DNA of 64,000 bases. It comes from Arthrobacter sp. QXT-31. GTDB taxonomy: Bacteria; Actinomycetota; Actinomycetes; Actinomycetales; Micrococcaceae. Each line of letters opens with the position of its first letter. The stretch's first letter is position 1. The translations under genes and the position numbers were made by a program. Under the pieces are notes generated by a model. The model saw nothing but the letters and a program-made list of their open reading frames with translations. It did no database searches and was not told where the DNA came from. Below are positions 8,436 through 18,148 of the stretch, piece after piece. The stretch covers positions 2,294,001 through 2,358,000 of the forward strand of contig NZ_CP019304.1 of assembly GCF_001969265.1 (NCBI RefSeq), written 5' to 3'.

Positions 8436-9459
8436 TCTCATGCCGACGCTTGGGAAAAAACTGAACGAGGGCGGCGTCTGCCAGCACCAGCCGCTCTACA
8501 GGCGCTTTAGTCGAATGCGAGAAGGTCCAATCTACGCGGTACAGCCACGCACCTTGCCTCGAGCAGAGGTGCGCGGGAGTGGATTAGCGGTCCAGAGTAG
8601 CTTCGGTCGGCATTGTTCGTGACACCCACTCCCCAAGGAAAAGGCGGTTTGTGATTTTCGAAGCGCCAGCCAGGTCGCACAGAAATCTTCTTACTCGGTG
8701 CATGGGACAAGCACGCCATCCGGATGAGCAGCATGCTGGCCAGTTCGGTGTTTCACTGATTAGCCCTCGAGAGTGCAGCTGGTTGTTGCGCTGGCCCTCG
8801 GTTGCCTCCCCGCGGTCCAGGGGACGTTAGGGTGTAGGGATTCAGATGCAGGAGCGTCGGCGCTTATGGATGATGGGGTCGATCGTCGGCGCTCGGCAAT
8901 CTATTGTTCAGAATGCCCATGAGTCCCGGGGGTGCCCGTGGGGCGAACGTTCGATGTCAGCAAAGCACGCGCCGGCCACGAGAACTGCTACCTGTCCCCC
9001 CGTGGTGCACAGCGAGATGCGGGAGCCGCGGTCGCTGAATGACCTTCCCAGCGTCCGCGGTAGGCTGCCTTGTTCGGAGGGACTTATCACGTGTCAACGG
9101 GTGACCCCTGCTCGCGGCGGTCTCCCGCCGGGTTCGGTCGGAGCCAAGCCTCTAGATCTCGTCGTTGACGGGTGGGTCGCCAGCCGGCGGGGACTGTCGT
9201 TCCGGAGCGAGAGCGCTCTCAGGTTATGGTGACGTCAGCAGTATCGAATCATACCTGCCCGTCATAGCTCCAACCCCTGGGATGCTCCCCCGGTAGCGGA
9301 ACGAGGATTCCAGCCGGCACATGACAAGTCTGCTGATCTTCCCTGTCCCCGGTGTCGGCCAATATTTGGGGACCGCAGGCGAATGGGAACTAGGAAGGTC
9401 GCTTAGTAACTGTAGGTGAAGGACCGTACCGTTACGGCCATTCAAGTCCTATTGCAGTG

Positions 9460-9473
9460 GTTTCACGTGAAAC
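9460..9473. promoter_or_regulatory. parS site 7
   Basis: Exact GTTTCACGTGAAAC, after the longest gap between sites in the array (about 1.3 kb), the gap that contains the quadruple DnaA-box array. Confidence 0.92.
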
Positions 9474-9915
9474 GTCTGCCTGCTCCGGGATACGAATGGA
9501 GATTTCCTGCATTCGACTCTCGCGATGATCCAGGCATGTGCACCATCACGCTATTGCTTCCGTGGTCGGCCGTTGTGGTCCCGGGGCTGCAAGCATCGCG
9601 CGACTGGAGAGCAGTGACAGAATCAGGCGACGGCCGTTGTGAGACCGCACCGGAGGTGGTCAAGGAAATGTGCGACGTCGGAAGCGGGCAAGTCCGTCCG
9701 CACAAAGACTCCAGGCATCGGCTGATCGAGCGGACGAATCCTTTGAGAGTACCTGCCTCAGCAGGGAGCGGCTTTCAGTCGCATTGGGCACGTGCAGTTA
9801 GTCGTGCTTCGTTCCCCTTAGCTCCAAGTGCTCAGCAAAGTAGCGAGAGGTACTCCCAACTCGCGGGCAGACGCGCAGAATGGGCGGGTCCTCGATCCCC
9901 CGGTACGGGCAGTTC

Positions 9916-9929
9916 GTTTCACGTGAAAC
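9916..9929. promoter_or_regulatory. parS site 8
   Basis: Exact GTTTCACGTGAAAC, paired with the next site 100 bases away. Confidence 0.92.
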
Positions 9930-10015
9930 ATCTGGGAACGACCACTAGCCATTGGGGGTTCCTGGGATTACTCGCACTGGCCGGTCCCGCATGGGTATGC
10001 CCCACGCTGGGTGGT

Positions 10016-10029
10016 GTTTCACGTGAAAC
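10016..10029. promoter_or_regulatory. parS site 9 (16-bp symmetric form)
   Basis: Exact core flanked by T and A, so it matches the full 16-bp TGTTTCACGTGAAACA described for Bacillus parS. Confidence 0.93.
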
Positions 10030-11137
10030 AGCTGGGGTATCTCTCTGCAAGAAACGAGGAGTACAGGCTTGTGCAGACTGGCTCGTTGTGCAACTTCAGG
10101 ACAATTGTCGACTTCCTGTGCGAACACGCGGGCTTCCGAGAATGAGAACCGAGGATTACCGATTCAGATGTCGTCATCGATGCGGGGAGATGGCTAGGTA
10201 TGTGGGTGCGTTCATTTCCGAGCTGTGCGCCCAACCGCCTCCTCCCACTCCTGCAATCACCACAGGGCAGGACGGATCACACGCCATGTCTGCCCACGGG
10301 AGAATGTTCCCGTTCCCCGGAAGGTCCCGCGCCGCATTTTATCCGCGTGTTTATGACCCGCTCTATGATCGGCACCGTGGATACTGGAGTCACCATTTTC
10401 GCGTCGCTCCACTGTCGGCACTGTAGGCTGCCACGCGCACGAGTTCTCGTGGAGGAAGGAACGAGTGACTAACTAAGGGTTGTGGGCGCATCACGGATCT
10501 TACGCACCGTACGATTTGCGCCGTGCAGAGCTACTGCGGCGTGGGGTGGGCATCGCCCCCTAATCGGTGCTGAGGCCGGGGCTGCAATACCGAGTGCCCG
10601 AAAAGCTCCTCTGACGCAATTGTTTGGTGCCTGCCCTGTTGGGCAATTCTTTACAGGTAGCGACCAACGCCGGGACGCCAAGCGCGTTTGAGCTTAGGGA
10701 CGGAGCAGGCTGAACGAAGGCGACATTCTCGGCTCGATGAAACCTGTACCAGGAGCGGACGAAGGTGGCAGGCGCTTTGGGTTGATTTACGTCTTTCAGA
10801 GCACGACGCGGGTCGTTCACGGCAAGCACCGTTTGGCTTGGAGCCCTGCTTTGTCTGACAGCAAGTGACGAGCTCGAGCTACAGGCGCCGCGGCTCCTTA
10901 AGTGTTTGTCCCCTTACGGCTTGAATCGCATCGTCGCCGAGTTCCGCCGCTGCCTGGCGCGCCTCTACTGGCTGTTTCGGCTTGCTTGCGGATGAAGCCG
11001 CCACGTCCATACAGGCCCTGCTTCGGCCCGTGGATTTGGCAACGAACGCAGTGCGTCATTCTGGCGCATCGTGGTTTGCGGGCGAAAGGAATAGGTAGTC
11101 TGCGGTGAAGTAGCTGTTGATCGGCCAGCACCTCAGC

Positions 11138-11151
11138 GTTTCACGTGAAAC
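11138..11151. promoter_or_regulatory. parS site 10
   Basis: Exact GTTTCACGTGAAAC, about 1.1 kb after site 9. Confidence 0.92.
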
Positions 11152-11461
11152 AAAGCGGTGGACTTGGGCGGCTAGCATTTTCTCTTTGACTCGGCTTGCC
11201 CAGCCGAAGCAGCGTCCGGCCTCCTGGGCTCGGGCGCCGCTGGAAAGCAGACACTCCTAGTTGCTGAAGAATTGGCGAGGTCTTTGCATTCACGAACCAA
11301 GAGCCTCAGGACTGGTTGGAATGGCGACCGTAATTGAAGTTTCTTAGTGGGCGCCGGAACATAGCATGCCGGACAGGCTCGGGAGCATGTGTGCCTCTTA
11401 GAGCCGATCTGAAGAGGCTGCCGCAGTTGTGGCGGTATTTCTCAAAGGATCGGCTCGCGGA

Positions 11462-11475
11462 GTTTCACGTGAAAC
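11462..11475. promoter_or_regulatory. parS site 11
   Basis: Exact GTTTCACGTGAAAC and the last site seen. I saw no further exact copy in the remaining 52 kb. Confidence 0.92.
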
Positions 11476-11706
11476 ATCAGCACGCCGTTCATCCCTCCGG
11501 CCGACGACCGGTTAGTAGACCGCGCTGCAACGCTCCAGAAGACCCGTACCCCTGGCTTCGGTGGCAGCCCAGAGCGCGACGACGACCATCCGCAACGCGA
11601 GGGCTAGCGAGCGAAGAAGTGCTCGACACGAAACCGTTACCGGGCTGCAAATGCACGATCGACACCGCACCACCTCGCGCCAGTCCTGTAGATAGACACA
11701 GGGACC

Positions 11707-11750
11707 ACAAAAAAGGTGGCCATCACTCCCCTGGGAGTGATGGCCACCTT
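11707..11750 (-). terminator. Intrinsic terminator of trxB-trxA
   Basis: An 18-bp perfect stem (11713-11730 with 11733-11750), followed on the minus strand by a run of six or more T. It lies 55 bases after the trxA stop and marks the far edge of the gene-free region. Confidence 0.93.
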
Positions 11751-11804
11751 GATTAACTCTGATGAGAGTTGCCTGTGAAGTTTCCTCGCACAGGCAAGCC
11801 TCGA

Positions 11805-12131
11805 CTAGGACAGAACGTCCGCGAATTCCTTTTCGAAGAACTGCTTTGGCTTCGCACCGATTACCGTGTTCTTCACTTCACCGCCCTGGAACAGGTAAAC
11901 GGCGGGAATGGAGGTGATGCCGTACTCAGCAGCGATGGCGGGGTTGTCATCAACATTCACCTTGACGACATTGACCTTCTCGCCGTACTCCACCGAGATC
12001 TCGTCCAGAATAGGACCGAGCTTCCGGCACGGCCCGCACCATTCAGCCCAGAAATCAACGATTACCGGCTTGTCAGCGGCGAGTACGTCAGTGCTGAAAC
12101 TTGCATCAGTTACATCTTTAGCGTTGCTCAT
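11805..12131 (-). CDS. trxA: Thioredoxin
   Basis: Small cytosolic dithiol oxidoreductase of 108 residues, the standard thioredoxin length. The active site WCGPC is at residues 31-35 in VDFWAEWCGPCRKLGP, and the conserved cis-proline loop is in YGITSIPAVYLFQGG. Electrons come from the thioredoxin reductase encoded 38 bases upstream. A purine-rich AAGGGTC site precedes the ATG. The pair shares a sigma-R-type promoter upstream of trxB and ends at a strong terminator, so this is a compact two-gene thiol-stress operon. Confidence 0.97.
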   Translation of the reverse strand: MSNAKDVTDASFSTDVLAADKPVIVDFWAEWCGPCRKLGPILDEISVEYGEKVNVVKVNVDDNPAIAAEYGITSIPAVYLFQGGEVKNTVIGAKPKQFFEKEFADVLS

Positions 12132-12169
12132 GACCCTTGTCTCTCTCTTCGAACGGAATTCAGCGCCGG

Positions 12170-13126
12170 TCAGGCGTGAAGGTCTGCGAGGTAGTGCTCG
12201 ACGTCGATCGCCGCAACACAGCCGGAGCCCGATGCAGTGATCGCCTGGCGGTAGGTGGGGTCCACGACGTCGCCGGCCGCGAAGACGCCCTTGATGCTGG
12301 TGCGCGAGCTGCGGCCCTCGACCGCGATGGTGCCCTCAGCCGTGATCTCGAGGCTGTCCTTGACGAGTTCGGTGCGGGGATCGTTGCCGATGGCCACGAA
12401 GACGCCGGTCACTGCCAGCTCCGACTCGGTACCGTCGACCAGGTTCTTCAGCTTCAGGCCGGTGACCTTGTCTCCGCCGAGGACATCCTCGACCGTGGTG
12501 TTCCACACGAAGTTGATCTTCTCGTGGGCCAGGGCGCGGTCACCCATGATCTTGGAGGCCTTCAGCGTGTCGCGGCGGTGCACCACCGTGACGGACTTGG
12601 CGAACTTGGTCAGGAAGAGCGCCTCCTCCATCGCGGAGTCTCCGCCACCGATCACTGCGATGTCCTGGTCCTTGAAGAAGAAACCGTCGCAGGTTGCACA
12701 CCAGCTGACACCGTGGCCGGAGAGGCGCTTTTCGTTGGCCAGGCCGAGTTCGCGGTACGCCGAGCCGGTGGACAGAATGACGGCGCGGGCGCGGAAGGTC
12801 TCCCCCGTTGCGATCGTGACAGTCTTGATGTCGCCGTCGAGATCCAAGGCGGTGACGTCCTCGAACTGGATCTCTGTGCCGAAGCGGGCGGCCTGCTTTT
12901 CGAAGTTCTCCATGAGGTCCGGACCCATGATGCCCTCCGGGAAACCCGGGTAGTTCTCGACATCCGTAGTGTTCATGAGCTCACCGCCCGCAGTGACGGA
13001 GCCAGCCAGAAGCAGGGGCTTCAGGTTGGCGCGGGCCGTGTACACGGCGGCCGTGTAGCCAGCGGGGCCGGAGCCGACGATGATGACATCACGTACTTCT
13101 GACGCGCTGTTTTCTGCGGTGCTCAC
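12170..13126 (-). CDS. trxB: Thioredoxin reductase (NADPH)
   Basis: Low-molecular-weight FAD/NADPH thioredoxin reductase of 318 residues. It shows the N-terminal FAD motif [20 protein letters not shown], the redox-active CATC in [11 protein letters not shown], the NADPH-binding [13 protein letters not shown], and a late FAD-binding [24 protein letters not shown] chose GTG at 13126, which has AGGAAGAGG upstream. The open frame extends 60 codons further, but those residues are not family-like and would cross the promoter. It is followed by trxA after 38 bases. Confidence 0.96.
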   Translation of the reverse strand: MSTAENSASEVRDVIIVGSGPAGYTAAVYTARANLKPLLLAGSVTAGGELMNTTDVENYPGFPEGIMGPDLMENFEKQAARFGTEIQFEDVTALDLDGDIKTVTIATGETFRARAVILSTGSAYRELGLANEKRLSGHGVSWCATCDGFFFKDQDIAVIGGGDSAMEEALFLTKFAKSVTVVHRRDTLKASKIMGDRALAHEKINFVWNTTVEDVLGGDKVTGLKLKNLVDGTESELAVTGVFVAIGNDPRTELVKDSLEITAEGTIAVEGRSSRTSIKGVFAAGDVVDPTYRQAITASGSGCVAAIDVEHYLADLHA

Positions 13127-13184
13127 TGAACGATGAACCTCTTCCTTTGTCGATGCGCCAGCCTTCCGGCCGGCCACATGGCAC

Positions 13185-13210
13185 AACTGATTGGCAGTAT
13201 GGAATATTCC
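13185..13210 (-). promoter_or_regulatory. Sigma-R/SigH-type promoter of trxBA
   Basis: On the minus strand GGAAT (13210-13206) is followed by exactly 18 bases and then GTT (13187-13185). This is the consensus for the thiol-oxidative-stress sigma factor SigR of Streptomyces and SigH of mycobacteria. Initiation just downstream would give a leader of about 50 bases before the trxB GTG. The GGAAT is also half of a 10-bp palindrome GGAATATTCC (13201-13210). Confidence 0.72.
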
Positions 13211-13365
13211 AAACGTGTTTGGAGGCAGGCGAAAACGCCCGTGCCTGCACGGAACCACCGCCACGGGACTCTCCACAAGGGTACCGCCTCCGCCAGCCCA
13301 GGGCATGCGGGTTACGCCTGGCAGGAACCTGGATTGCCTTCCTGCCTTTGGTGGAGCAGCGTCCC

Positions 13366-15111
13366 CTACTGGACCTTGATCTCCGCGAGCCTCAAGCCAT
13401 AGCCAAACCGCGTCTTGGGGGCGGCCAGCTTGGGCAGGTTCTTGATCGAGACAATGACGTACTGGGCGGTCACCGGCTCGGCCAGCGGCATGGTGAGGTC
13501 AGGCGAGGTAAAGCTGTTGGTTCCCACCTGCTTTGCCCCGTCGAGTGAAGGCCGGTCATTGGTGTAGACCGTGATGTTGCCGCCCGAGGCACCCAGCTGG
13601 TTCAGGGTTATCGAAGAGACCTGGGACGGGCTCTTCAGCTTCACAACCAGCGGGACACCCTCCGGAGCAAGGCCACCCCAGTCCTCGGTGGCGAACTCCA
13701 TGTCTGACCAGTAGCTGGCCGCGTTTCCGTCGAAGACCTTCCCGAGGTCGTCGTCGTAGTTGGAAGCGAAATCAAAGCTGCCCTGCCGGGTGATCCCTTC
13801 AATCGCGGGCGGCCCTGCCGCCGGGGCGGTGGTCTTAGTGGGCGCGCCGCTGCTCGGCTGGGTAGCGGCCGACGGCGACACACTGGTCCCGGTGGTAGCT
13901 TCCGCTTGCGGTGCAGGCTTGAAGAGGCTGCCGAGGTTGGTCACGGCAAAGATCAGTCCGACGATCAGGACGGCGGCCAGCAGGCCCCCCACAAGCCACC
14001 GCATGGAACGCGGTTCCTTCTGCGGCTCGTCGTCTTCCTCGTCGTAGTAGTCGGCAGCGGGAGCGGCGCCGGTGCGTGCATGGGAAGGGAAGGTGCCGGC
14101 ACCGCGGTCCTGCCCGTGCGCGTCGCTGCCTTCGTCGTCGTACCCGTCCTCGGGGACGTAGTCATAGTCGTTCTCCGACCACAGCGACACCTTGGACGAG
14201 TTGTGCCCGTCCCCGGAAGCGGCGGCTGCACCGGCGGCGGCACCGGCACCGGCCGCAGCTGCACCGCCCGCGCCGCGTGCCGAGTTTCCGGAACGGTTGG
14301 TCTCGCGCTGCAGGAGTGCCTGCTCAACGTTGCCGTGCGGGACGGGTTCCCGGTTGGCGTCCTGCTCGTAGCCCTTGCCGGGCTGGACCGGCTGCGGTGC
14401 AGTGGTCTCCGGGATGCCCTGTGTATTGCCCCGCGAAGCGGCGGCACCGGCCGTGCCGGCGGCAGCTGCAGCACCGGCGGCTGCAGCACCAGCGGCGGGC
14501 CGGGCGGCCGGAAGCGGCGGGACGACGGGAGCCTTCCGCGCCGGTGGTGCGGGTACCTGCTGTGCAGGAGCCTGCGGCCCGCGCCCCTGGGAGACTGCCG
14601 AACCCGGGGTGGACCGGCTGGCGGGAGGGCTGGGCGCGGCGGCTGGGTACTGCCCGCCCGGCCGGGTCTGGGCTTCGCCGTAGTTGATGTACCCGGCTTC
14701 GACCTCGTCGTCTTCGTCGTAGGTTTCCGGCTCATGGGAGCGCGCCTGGCCGAAGATTTCGCTGCCCAGGGTGTCCGTGAAGAACGGCTCCACATAGGGC
14801 GGGTTGGAAGCAACCACAAGGTCCAGCAGATCAGCGGCGGAAGTGTGGTTGGTGATCAGGTAGGTCGTGGCGTCGCTGACCCCAAGGTCAAGGATCTGCA
14901 CGTTCCCCGGGCGCTCCCCCATGGCCACCTCGCGGGCGCTCTGGGCCACCTGGTCGGCGTTGTAAGGGCCTGCCACCAGGATGCTGACCGGGCGGTTCAG
15001 CACCTGGTCCACACCGTCCAGCACCAGATCCTGGTCATGCGAGCTCAGCACTGTGGCCGTGACCTTGTAGCGGCCGCCAAGTACTGATCCGACATCGATC
15101 GGGTGGGACAC
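13366..15111 (-). CDS. Membrane protein: degenerate kinase N-lobe, TM, discoidin-like domain
   Basis: A 581-residue single-pass protein. Residues 1-~110 resemble only the N-lobe of a Ser/Thr kinase ([21 protein letters not shown]) with no catalytic HRD or DFG motif. A long Ala/Pro/Gly-rich, probably disordered and acidic linker follows to ~370, then one TM segment ([19 protein letters not shown]). The C-terminal ~140 residues (from [12 protein letters not shown], including [11 protein letters not shown]) look like an extracellular galactose-binding/F5-8C domain. In M. tuberculosis MviN (Rv3910) a pseudokinase and a similar C-terminal domain are fused behind the MurJ flippase; here murJ is a separate gene just upstream. 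A role in controlling lipid II flipping is inferred from that. Confidence 0.75.
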   Translation of the reverse strand: MSHPIDVGSVLGGRYKVTATVLSSHDQDLVLDGVDQVLNRPVSILVAGPYNADQVAQSAREVAMGERPGNVQILDLGVSDATTYLITNHTSAADLLDLVVASNPPYVEPFFTDTLGSEIFGQARSHEPETYDEDDEVEAGYINYGEAQTRPGGQYPAAAPSPPASRSTPGSAVSQGRGPQAPAQQVPAPPARKAPVVPPLPAARPAAGAAAAGAAAAAGTAGAAASRGNTQGIPETTAPQPVQPGKGYEQDANREPVPHGNVEQALLQRETNRSGNSARGAGGAAAAGAGAAAGAAAASGDGHNSSKVSLWSENDYDYVPEDGYDDEGSDAHGQDRGAGTFPSHARTGAAPAADYYDEEDDEPQKEPRSMRWLVGGLLAAVLIVGLIFAVTNLGSLFKPAPQAEATTGTSVSPSAATQPSSGAPTKTTAPAAGPPAIEGITRQGSFDFASNYDDDLGKVFDGNAASYWSDMEFATEDWGGLAPEGVPLVVKLKSPSQVSSITLNQLGASGGNITVYTNDRPSLDGAKQVGTNSFTSPDLTMPLAEPVTAQYVIVSIKNLPKLAAPKTRFGYGLRLAEIKVQ

Positions 15112-15283
15112 GTGTTCCTCCTAGCCTGTCCGGGAATTGCTTCTGGCCCTGGCGATGCATCGCCAGGGATGGCCTCCGGTAATGCCGGCGGACCCTTGGT
15201 CTGCAACTACCCTTGTTCCCCTCGATCCTAGCCGATGCAGTGCAACGGCCGCGGAAGACGGCGCTGGCCGGCTCCCGTGAGGA

Positions 15284-17389
15284 CTACTTTTTCTTCCTCC
15301 GCCGGGACGGGAAATGGGGGTTCTGACCGGGGGTTCCCTGGTAGGTCCGGCGGCCCGGAAGAGGGATTTCCCCCCGCAGGACATTCCTACGGGCCGTGCC
15401 TGGGGTGTCCTCCTCCGGAAGGTAAGTGACGCCGTCGTACTCCTCCGGCTGGGGCGCAGGCCCGGCACGGAAGGAGGCGGAATCAAACTCGCCGGAAATC
15501 CTGGGAATCAGGCCGGTATCCGACGAGACCGTGGCGCGCTCCGGCGTCGTGCGTCCCCCGGATGCTGCCCCGGCGGATCCTGGGGCACCGGAAGCCCCGG
15601 CGTTCGCCGCGGCAGAGGGGGCAGCACCGGAACCGCGGCCGAGCCGCCCCAGCAGCGGGCGGAGGAGGTCGGCCAGTTCGGTGACGCGGAACAGCCTTAG
15701 CAGCAGCAGGTACGCAGCCAGCATCACGGGGCCGACGACGACGATGGTTACCAAGGCGGCTGGCCGGCTGCTCCAGGCGAAACCGACGGGGCTGTAGCTG
15801 CCCATGAGCCACAGGGCACCCACACCGGCAATCGCCGAGCCGAGGGCGGCGTAGCCCATGCGGATGTACGAGTTGATGATCCGGGGACCGTCAAGGTGCC
15901 CCAGCAGACGGCGCAGGAAGATGGCCGAGACGATTACCGAGAGGATGTTTCCGCCGGTGTAAAGGACGGCGATGGCGAAAATAATCTGGTCGATTGGCAG
16001 GAACTGGATGAAGAACGCGGCAACCACGTTCACCAGGGCCAGCACCAGCTGGATGTAGAACGGCGTGCGGGCGTCTTCGTTGGCGTAGAAGACCCGGGAC
16101 ATCATGAAGTTTGCGCTCATGAACGGCGTGCTGAGCGCCAGGATGGTGAGGGTCTGAGCCAGCATCACGCCGTCGGTGCGCAGGCCGCCGGAGAAGAACA
16201 TGCCCAGCGGACCGGCCAGGGCGAACAGTGCCAGCGCGCCGAACACCGTGGCCACCGCCATGGTCCGCAGCCCCTGCGACAGGGCTTCCCGGAGTGCCGC
16301 CCGGTTGCCCTCCTGGGAGGCATGGGTCATCCGGTTGAACAGCACAGTGGCCAGCGAGAGCGCGATGATCGAGTGCGGCAGCAGGTACAGCTGGCTGGCC
16401 ACTTCCAGCACGGCGTTACCGGGGAGCATGGCGGCGGCGGGGTCGCCCGCCTCCTGCAGACGGAGGCGCTCGGCGCCGGGGATGGTGGCGATGCGCATGA
16501 CGTACAGGAAGGCGAGCTGCCCGACGGCGGCCGTCAGGAGCGTCCAGACGCTCAGCTTTGCAGCCTGGCCCAGCCCCACCCCGCGCCAGCCAAAGCGGGG
16601 GCGCAGTCCAAGCTTCAGCCGCAGCACGGGAATCAGCAGGATGGCTGTCTGGGAAACGACGCCGAGGGTGGAGAAGCCGGCGACGAAGAACGTCTGCGTG
16701 TCACCCCAGTTGTCCAGCGAATGAGGGTTCACCACGTTGGCGCCGAAGATCCAGATGAACATGCCGAGGCCGGCAATGGCCACGATGTTGTTCAGGATGG
16801 GTGCCCACATGGCCGGGCCGAAAGCCCCGTTGGCGTTGAGGACCTGCGTCAGCAGCGCGTACAGGCCATAGAAGAAGATCTGCGGCAGGCACCAGAAGGC
16901 GAAGGCCACCGCCAGCGCCCGCTGTTGCGGCGAGTAGCCCTGCGTGGTGAGTTCGATGACCGCCGGCGCGAACAAGGTGACCAGCAGGGTCAGGGACAGG
17001 AGCACGAGAACTGCCAGCGTGAGCAGCCTGCTGATGTAGTCCGCTCCCCTGTCCGGGGCTTTGCTGGCCTTGATGATCTGCGGCACCAGCACGGCGTTGA
17101 AGACGCCGCCGGCCACGAGCAGGAAGATCAGGTTGGGCAGGTTGTTGGCGTTGATGAACGTGTCATTAACTGTCGAGCCCAGGCCCAGCGCCGCACCCAG
17201 CATCCAGGTCTTGCCGAAGCCCAGCAGGCGTGAAACCAGCGTCCCGGCGGCCATGATGGCGCTGGAACGGGCCTCGCCGGGCTGCGCGGCGCTGGAGGCA
17301 GCCTCGCTGGCGGGCGTCACACCCGGCGGGGTTTCACCCGGCTGTGAAGGCTGGTCGGAGGGCGAATTGACTGCTGACATCGTCTTCAT
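15284..17389 (-). CDS. murJ: Lipid II flippase MurJ (MviN family)
   Basis: Multi-TM MOP-superfamily protein that flips the peptidoglycan precursor lipid II across the membrane. The encoded protein is 701 residues. It has an N-terminal polar region of ~50 residues, then the typical start of the core (SAIMAAGTLVSRLLGFGKTWMLG), at least 14 hydrophobic segments, and a cytoplasmic tail of ~160 residues rich in Pro, Gly and basic residues ending SRRRKKK. The tail has no kinase-like domain, unlike the mycobacterial fusion. ATG at 17389 has GGGTGAG just upstream; an ATG at 17380 is an alternative. The partner-like pseudokinase/discoidin gene follows 172 bases downstream on the same strand. Confidence 0.93.
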   Translation of the reverse strand: MKTMSAVNSPSDQPSQPGETPPGVTPASEAASSAAQPGEARSSAIMAAGTLVSRLLGFGKTWMLGAALGLGSTVNDTFINANNLPNLIFLLVAGGVFNAVLVPQIIKASKAPDRGADYISRLLTLAVLVLLSLTLLVTLFAPAVIELTTQGYSPQQRALAVAFAFWCLPQIFFYGLYALLTQVLNANGAFGPAMWAPILNNIVAIAGLGMFIWIFGANVVNPHSLDNWGDTQTFFVAGFSTLGVVSQTAILLIPVLRLKLGLRPRFGWRGVGLGQAAKLSVWTLLTAAVGQLAFLYVMRIATIPGAERLRLQEAGDPAAAMLPGNAVLEVASQLYLLPHSIIALSLATVLFNRMTHASQEGNRAALREALSQGLRTMAVATVFGALALFALAGPLGMFFSGGLRTDGVMLAQTLTILALSTPFMSANFMMSRVFYANEDARTPFYIQLVLALVNVVAAFFIQFLPIDQIIFAIAVLYTGGNILSVIVSAIFLRRLLGHLDGPRIINSYIRMGYAALGSAIAGVGALWLMGSYSPVGFAWSSRPAALVTIVVVGPVMLAAYLLLLRLFRVTELADLLRPLLGRLGRGSGAAPSAAANAGASGAPGSAGAASGGRTTPERATVSSDTGLIPRISGEFDSASFRAGPAPQPEEYDGVTYLPEEDTPGTARRNVLRGEIPLPGRRTYQGTPGQNPHFPSRRRKKK

Positions 17390-17452
17390 CGTCTCACCCG
17401 CGTGCTGATATTGCGGCACACATAGGGGCACCAGGCAGGCATTGCCGGACGG

Positions 17453-18001
17453 TCAGAGGTGCTCGGGAAGGACTTCGCGTGCCAGGTCGGCGATGCGGCG
17501 TTCGTTGGGAAACGAAAGCTTGCGGGCAAGTTCGTGGATGGGAACCCAGGCAACATCAACCGCTTCCTTGTCAGGATCGTTTTCGATGGTGAGTTCGCCC
17601 CCGGTGGCGCGCAGCAGGTAGTGGTGCACCGTCTTATGCACACGGTGCCCGCTGACCGTAAACCAGTAATCGATGCTGCCCAGCGGGGCCAGGATGTCAC
17701 CGTCAATGCCGGTTTCTTCGGCGATCTCACGGACCGCGGCTTCCTCGTTGTTTTCCCGGCCCTCCGGGTGGCCCTTGGGCAGGCACCACTCCAGCCGTCC
17801 GCCCCTATTAAGGCGGGCGATGATCGCAACCCTCAGTTCGTCGTCGGACGTGTCCACCACCACGCCGCCGGCGGAGATCTCCTCCACTGTGGGGAGCGAG
17901 GCCGGGGCCGAGTGCGGTGCAGGCGCGACGTGGGCACCGATTGCCGACGGCAACGGTGGGTTCGTCCTCCTGCCGGGAGCGCTCGGTACTGGATGGGCCA
18001 T
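17453..18001 (-). CDS. Nudix hydrolase
   Basis: A 182-residue Nudix protein. The Nudix box is complete: G(HP)EGRENNEEAAVREIAEETGI, with the REIAEETG core at about residues 91-98. SAGGVVVDTSDDELRVAII forms the first strands and WCLPKGHPEGR leads into the box. The order murJ - Nudix - pcnA matches the mycobacterial locus, where the equivalent is MutT4, so hydrolysis of a nucleoside-diphosphate-linked substrate is likely but the substrate is unknown. A Pro-rich N-terminus of ~35 residues precedes the domain. ATG at 18001 is the sensible start; the frame stays open far upstream only as antisense of pcnA. Confidence 0.9.
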   Translation of the reverse strand: MAHPVPSAPGRRTNPPLPSAIGAHVAPAPHSAPASLPTVEEISAGGVVVDTSDDELRVAIIARLNRGGRLEWCLPKGHPEGRENNEEAAVREIAEETGIDGDILAPLGSIDYWFTVSGHRVHKTVHHYLLRATGGELTIENDPDKEAVDVAWVPIHELARKLSFPNERRIADLAREVLPEHL

Positions 18002-18148
18002 GGAGTCCACTCTAACGACTCTTGCCCCGCCTTGATGACCGGGACATGGCTTGCAGGTGGACTGCACGTGACGGGCCTTGGCGGCGCCGTCGCACAATGA
18101 CGGGATTTGGTGCGGTGGGGCCCGGTTTTCTGACAAGCTTAAGTAACT

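Larger units (their letters stand above)
5263..11712. other. Gene-free, parS-rich origin-proximal region (putative centromere)
   Basis: About 6.4 kb between the parB and trxA terminators with no ORF showing the codon bias of its neighbours. In the longest open frame (9416-10426) I counted about half G/C at third positions over the first 40 codons, whereas flanking genes are overwhelmingly G/C-ending. Base composition looks less GC-rich and more uneven than the flanks. The region holds eleven exact parS sites, two arrays of DnaA-box-like 9-mers and two short tandem duplications, all listed separately. I see no tRNA, rRNA, IS or CRISPR. A reservoir of ParB and DnaA binding sites kept free of genes is the simplest reading (inference). 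Confidence 0.75.

Noticed and set aside
9087..9096. ATCACGTGTC as a further parS site
   Set aside because: Only the central CACGTG matches. The flanking bases break the GTTT/AAAC arms, so it is not counted.
8846..9232. 128-codon frame in the parS block
   Set aside because: No GC-ending codon bias, no ribosome binding site, no recognisable motif.
11334..11756. 140-codon frame ending in the trxA terminator
   Set aside because: It runs through a parS site and then the terminator stem, with Arg/Pro-rich composition and no codon bias.
13127..13306. Upstream extension of trxB by 60 codons
   Set aside because: It would translate the sigma-R promoter. GTG at 13126 has a good ribosome binding site and gives the family N-terminus.
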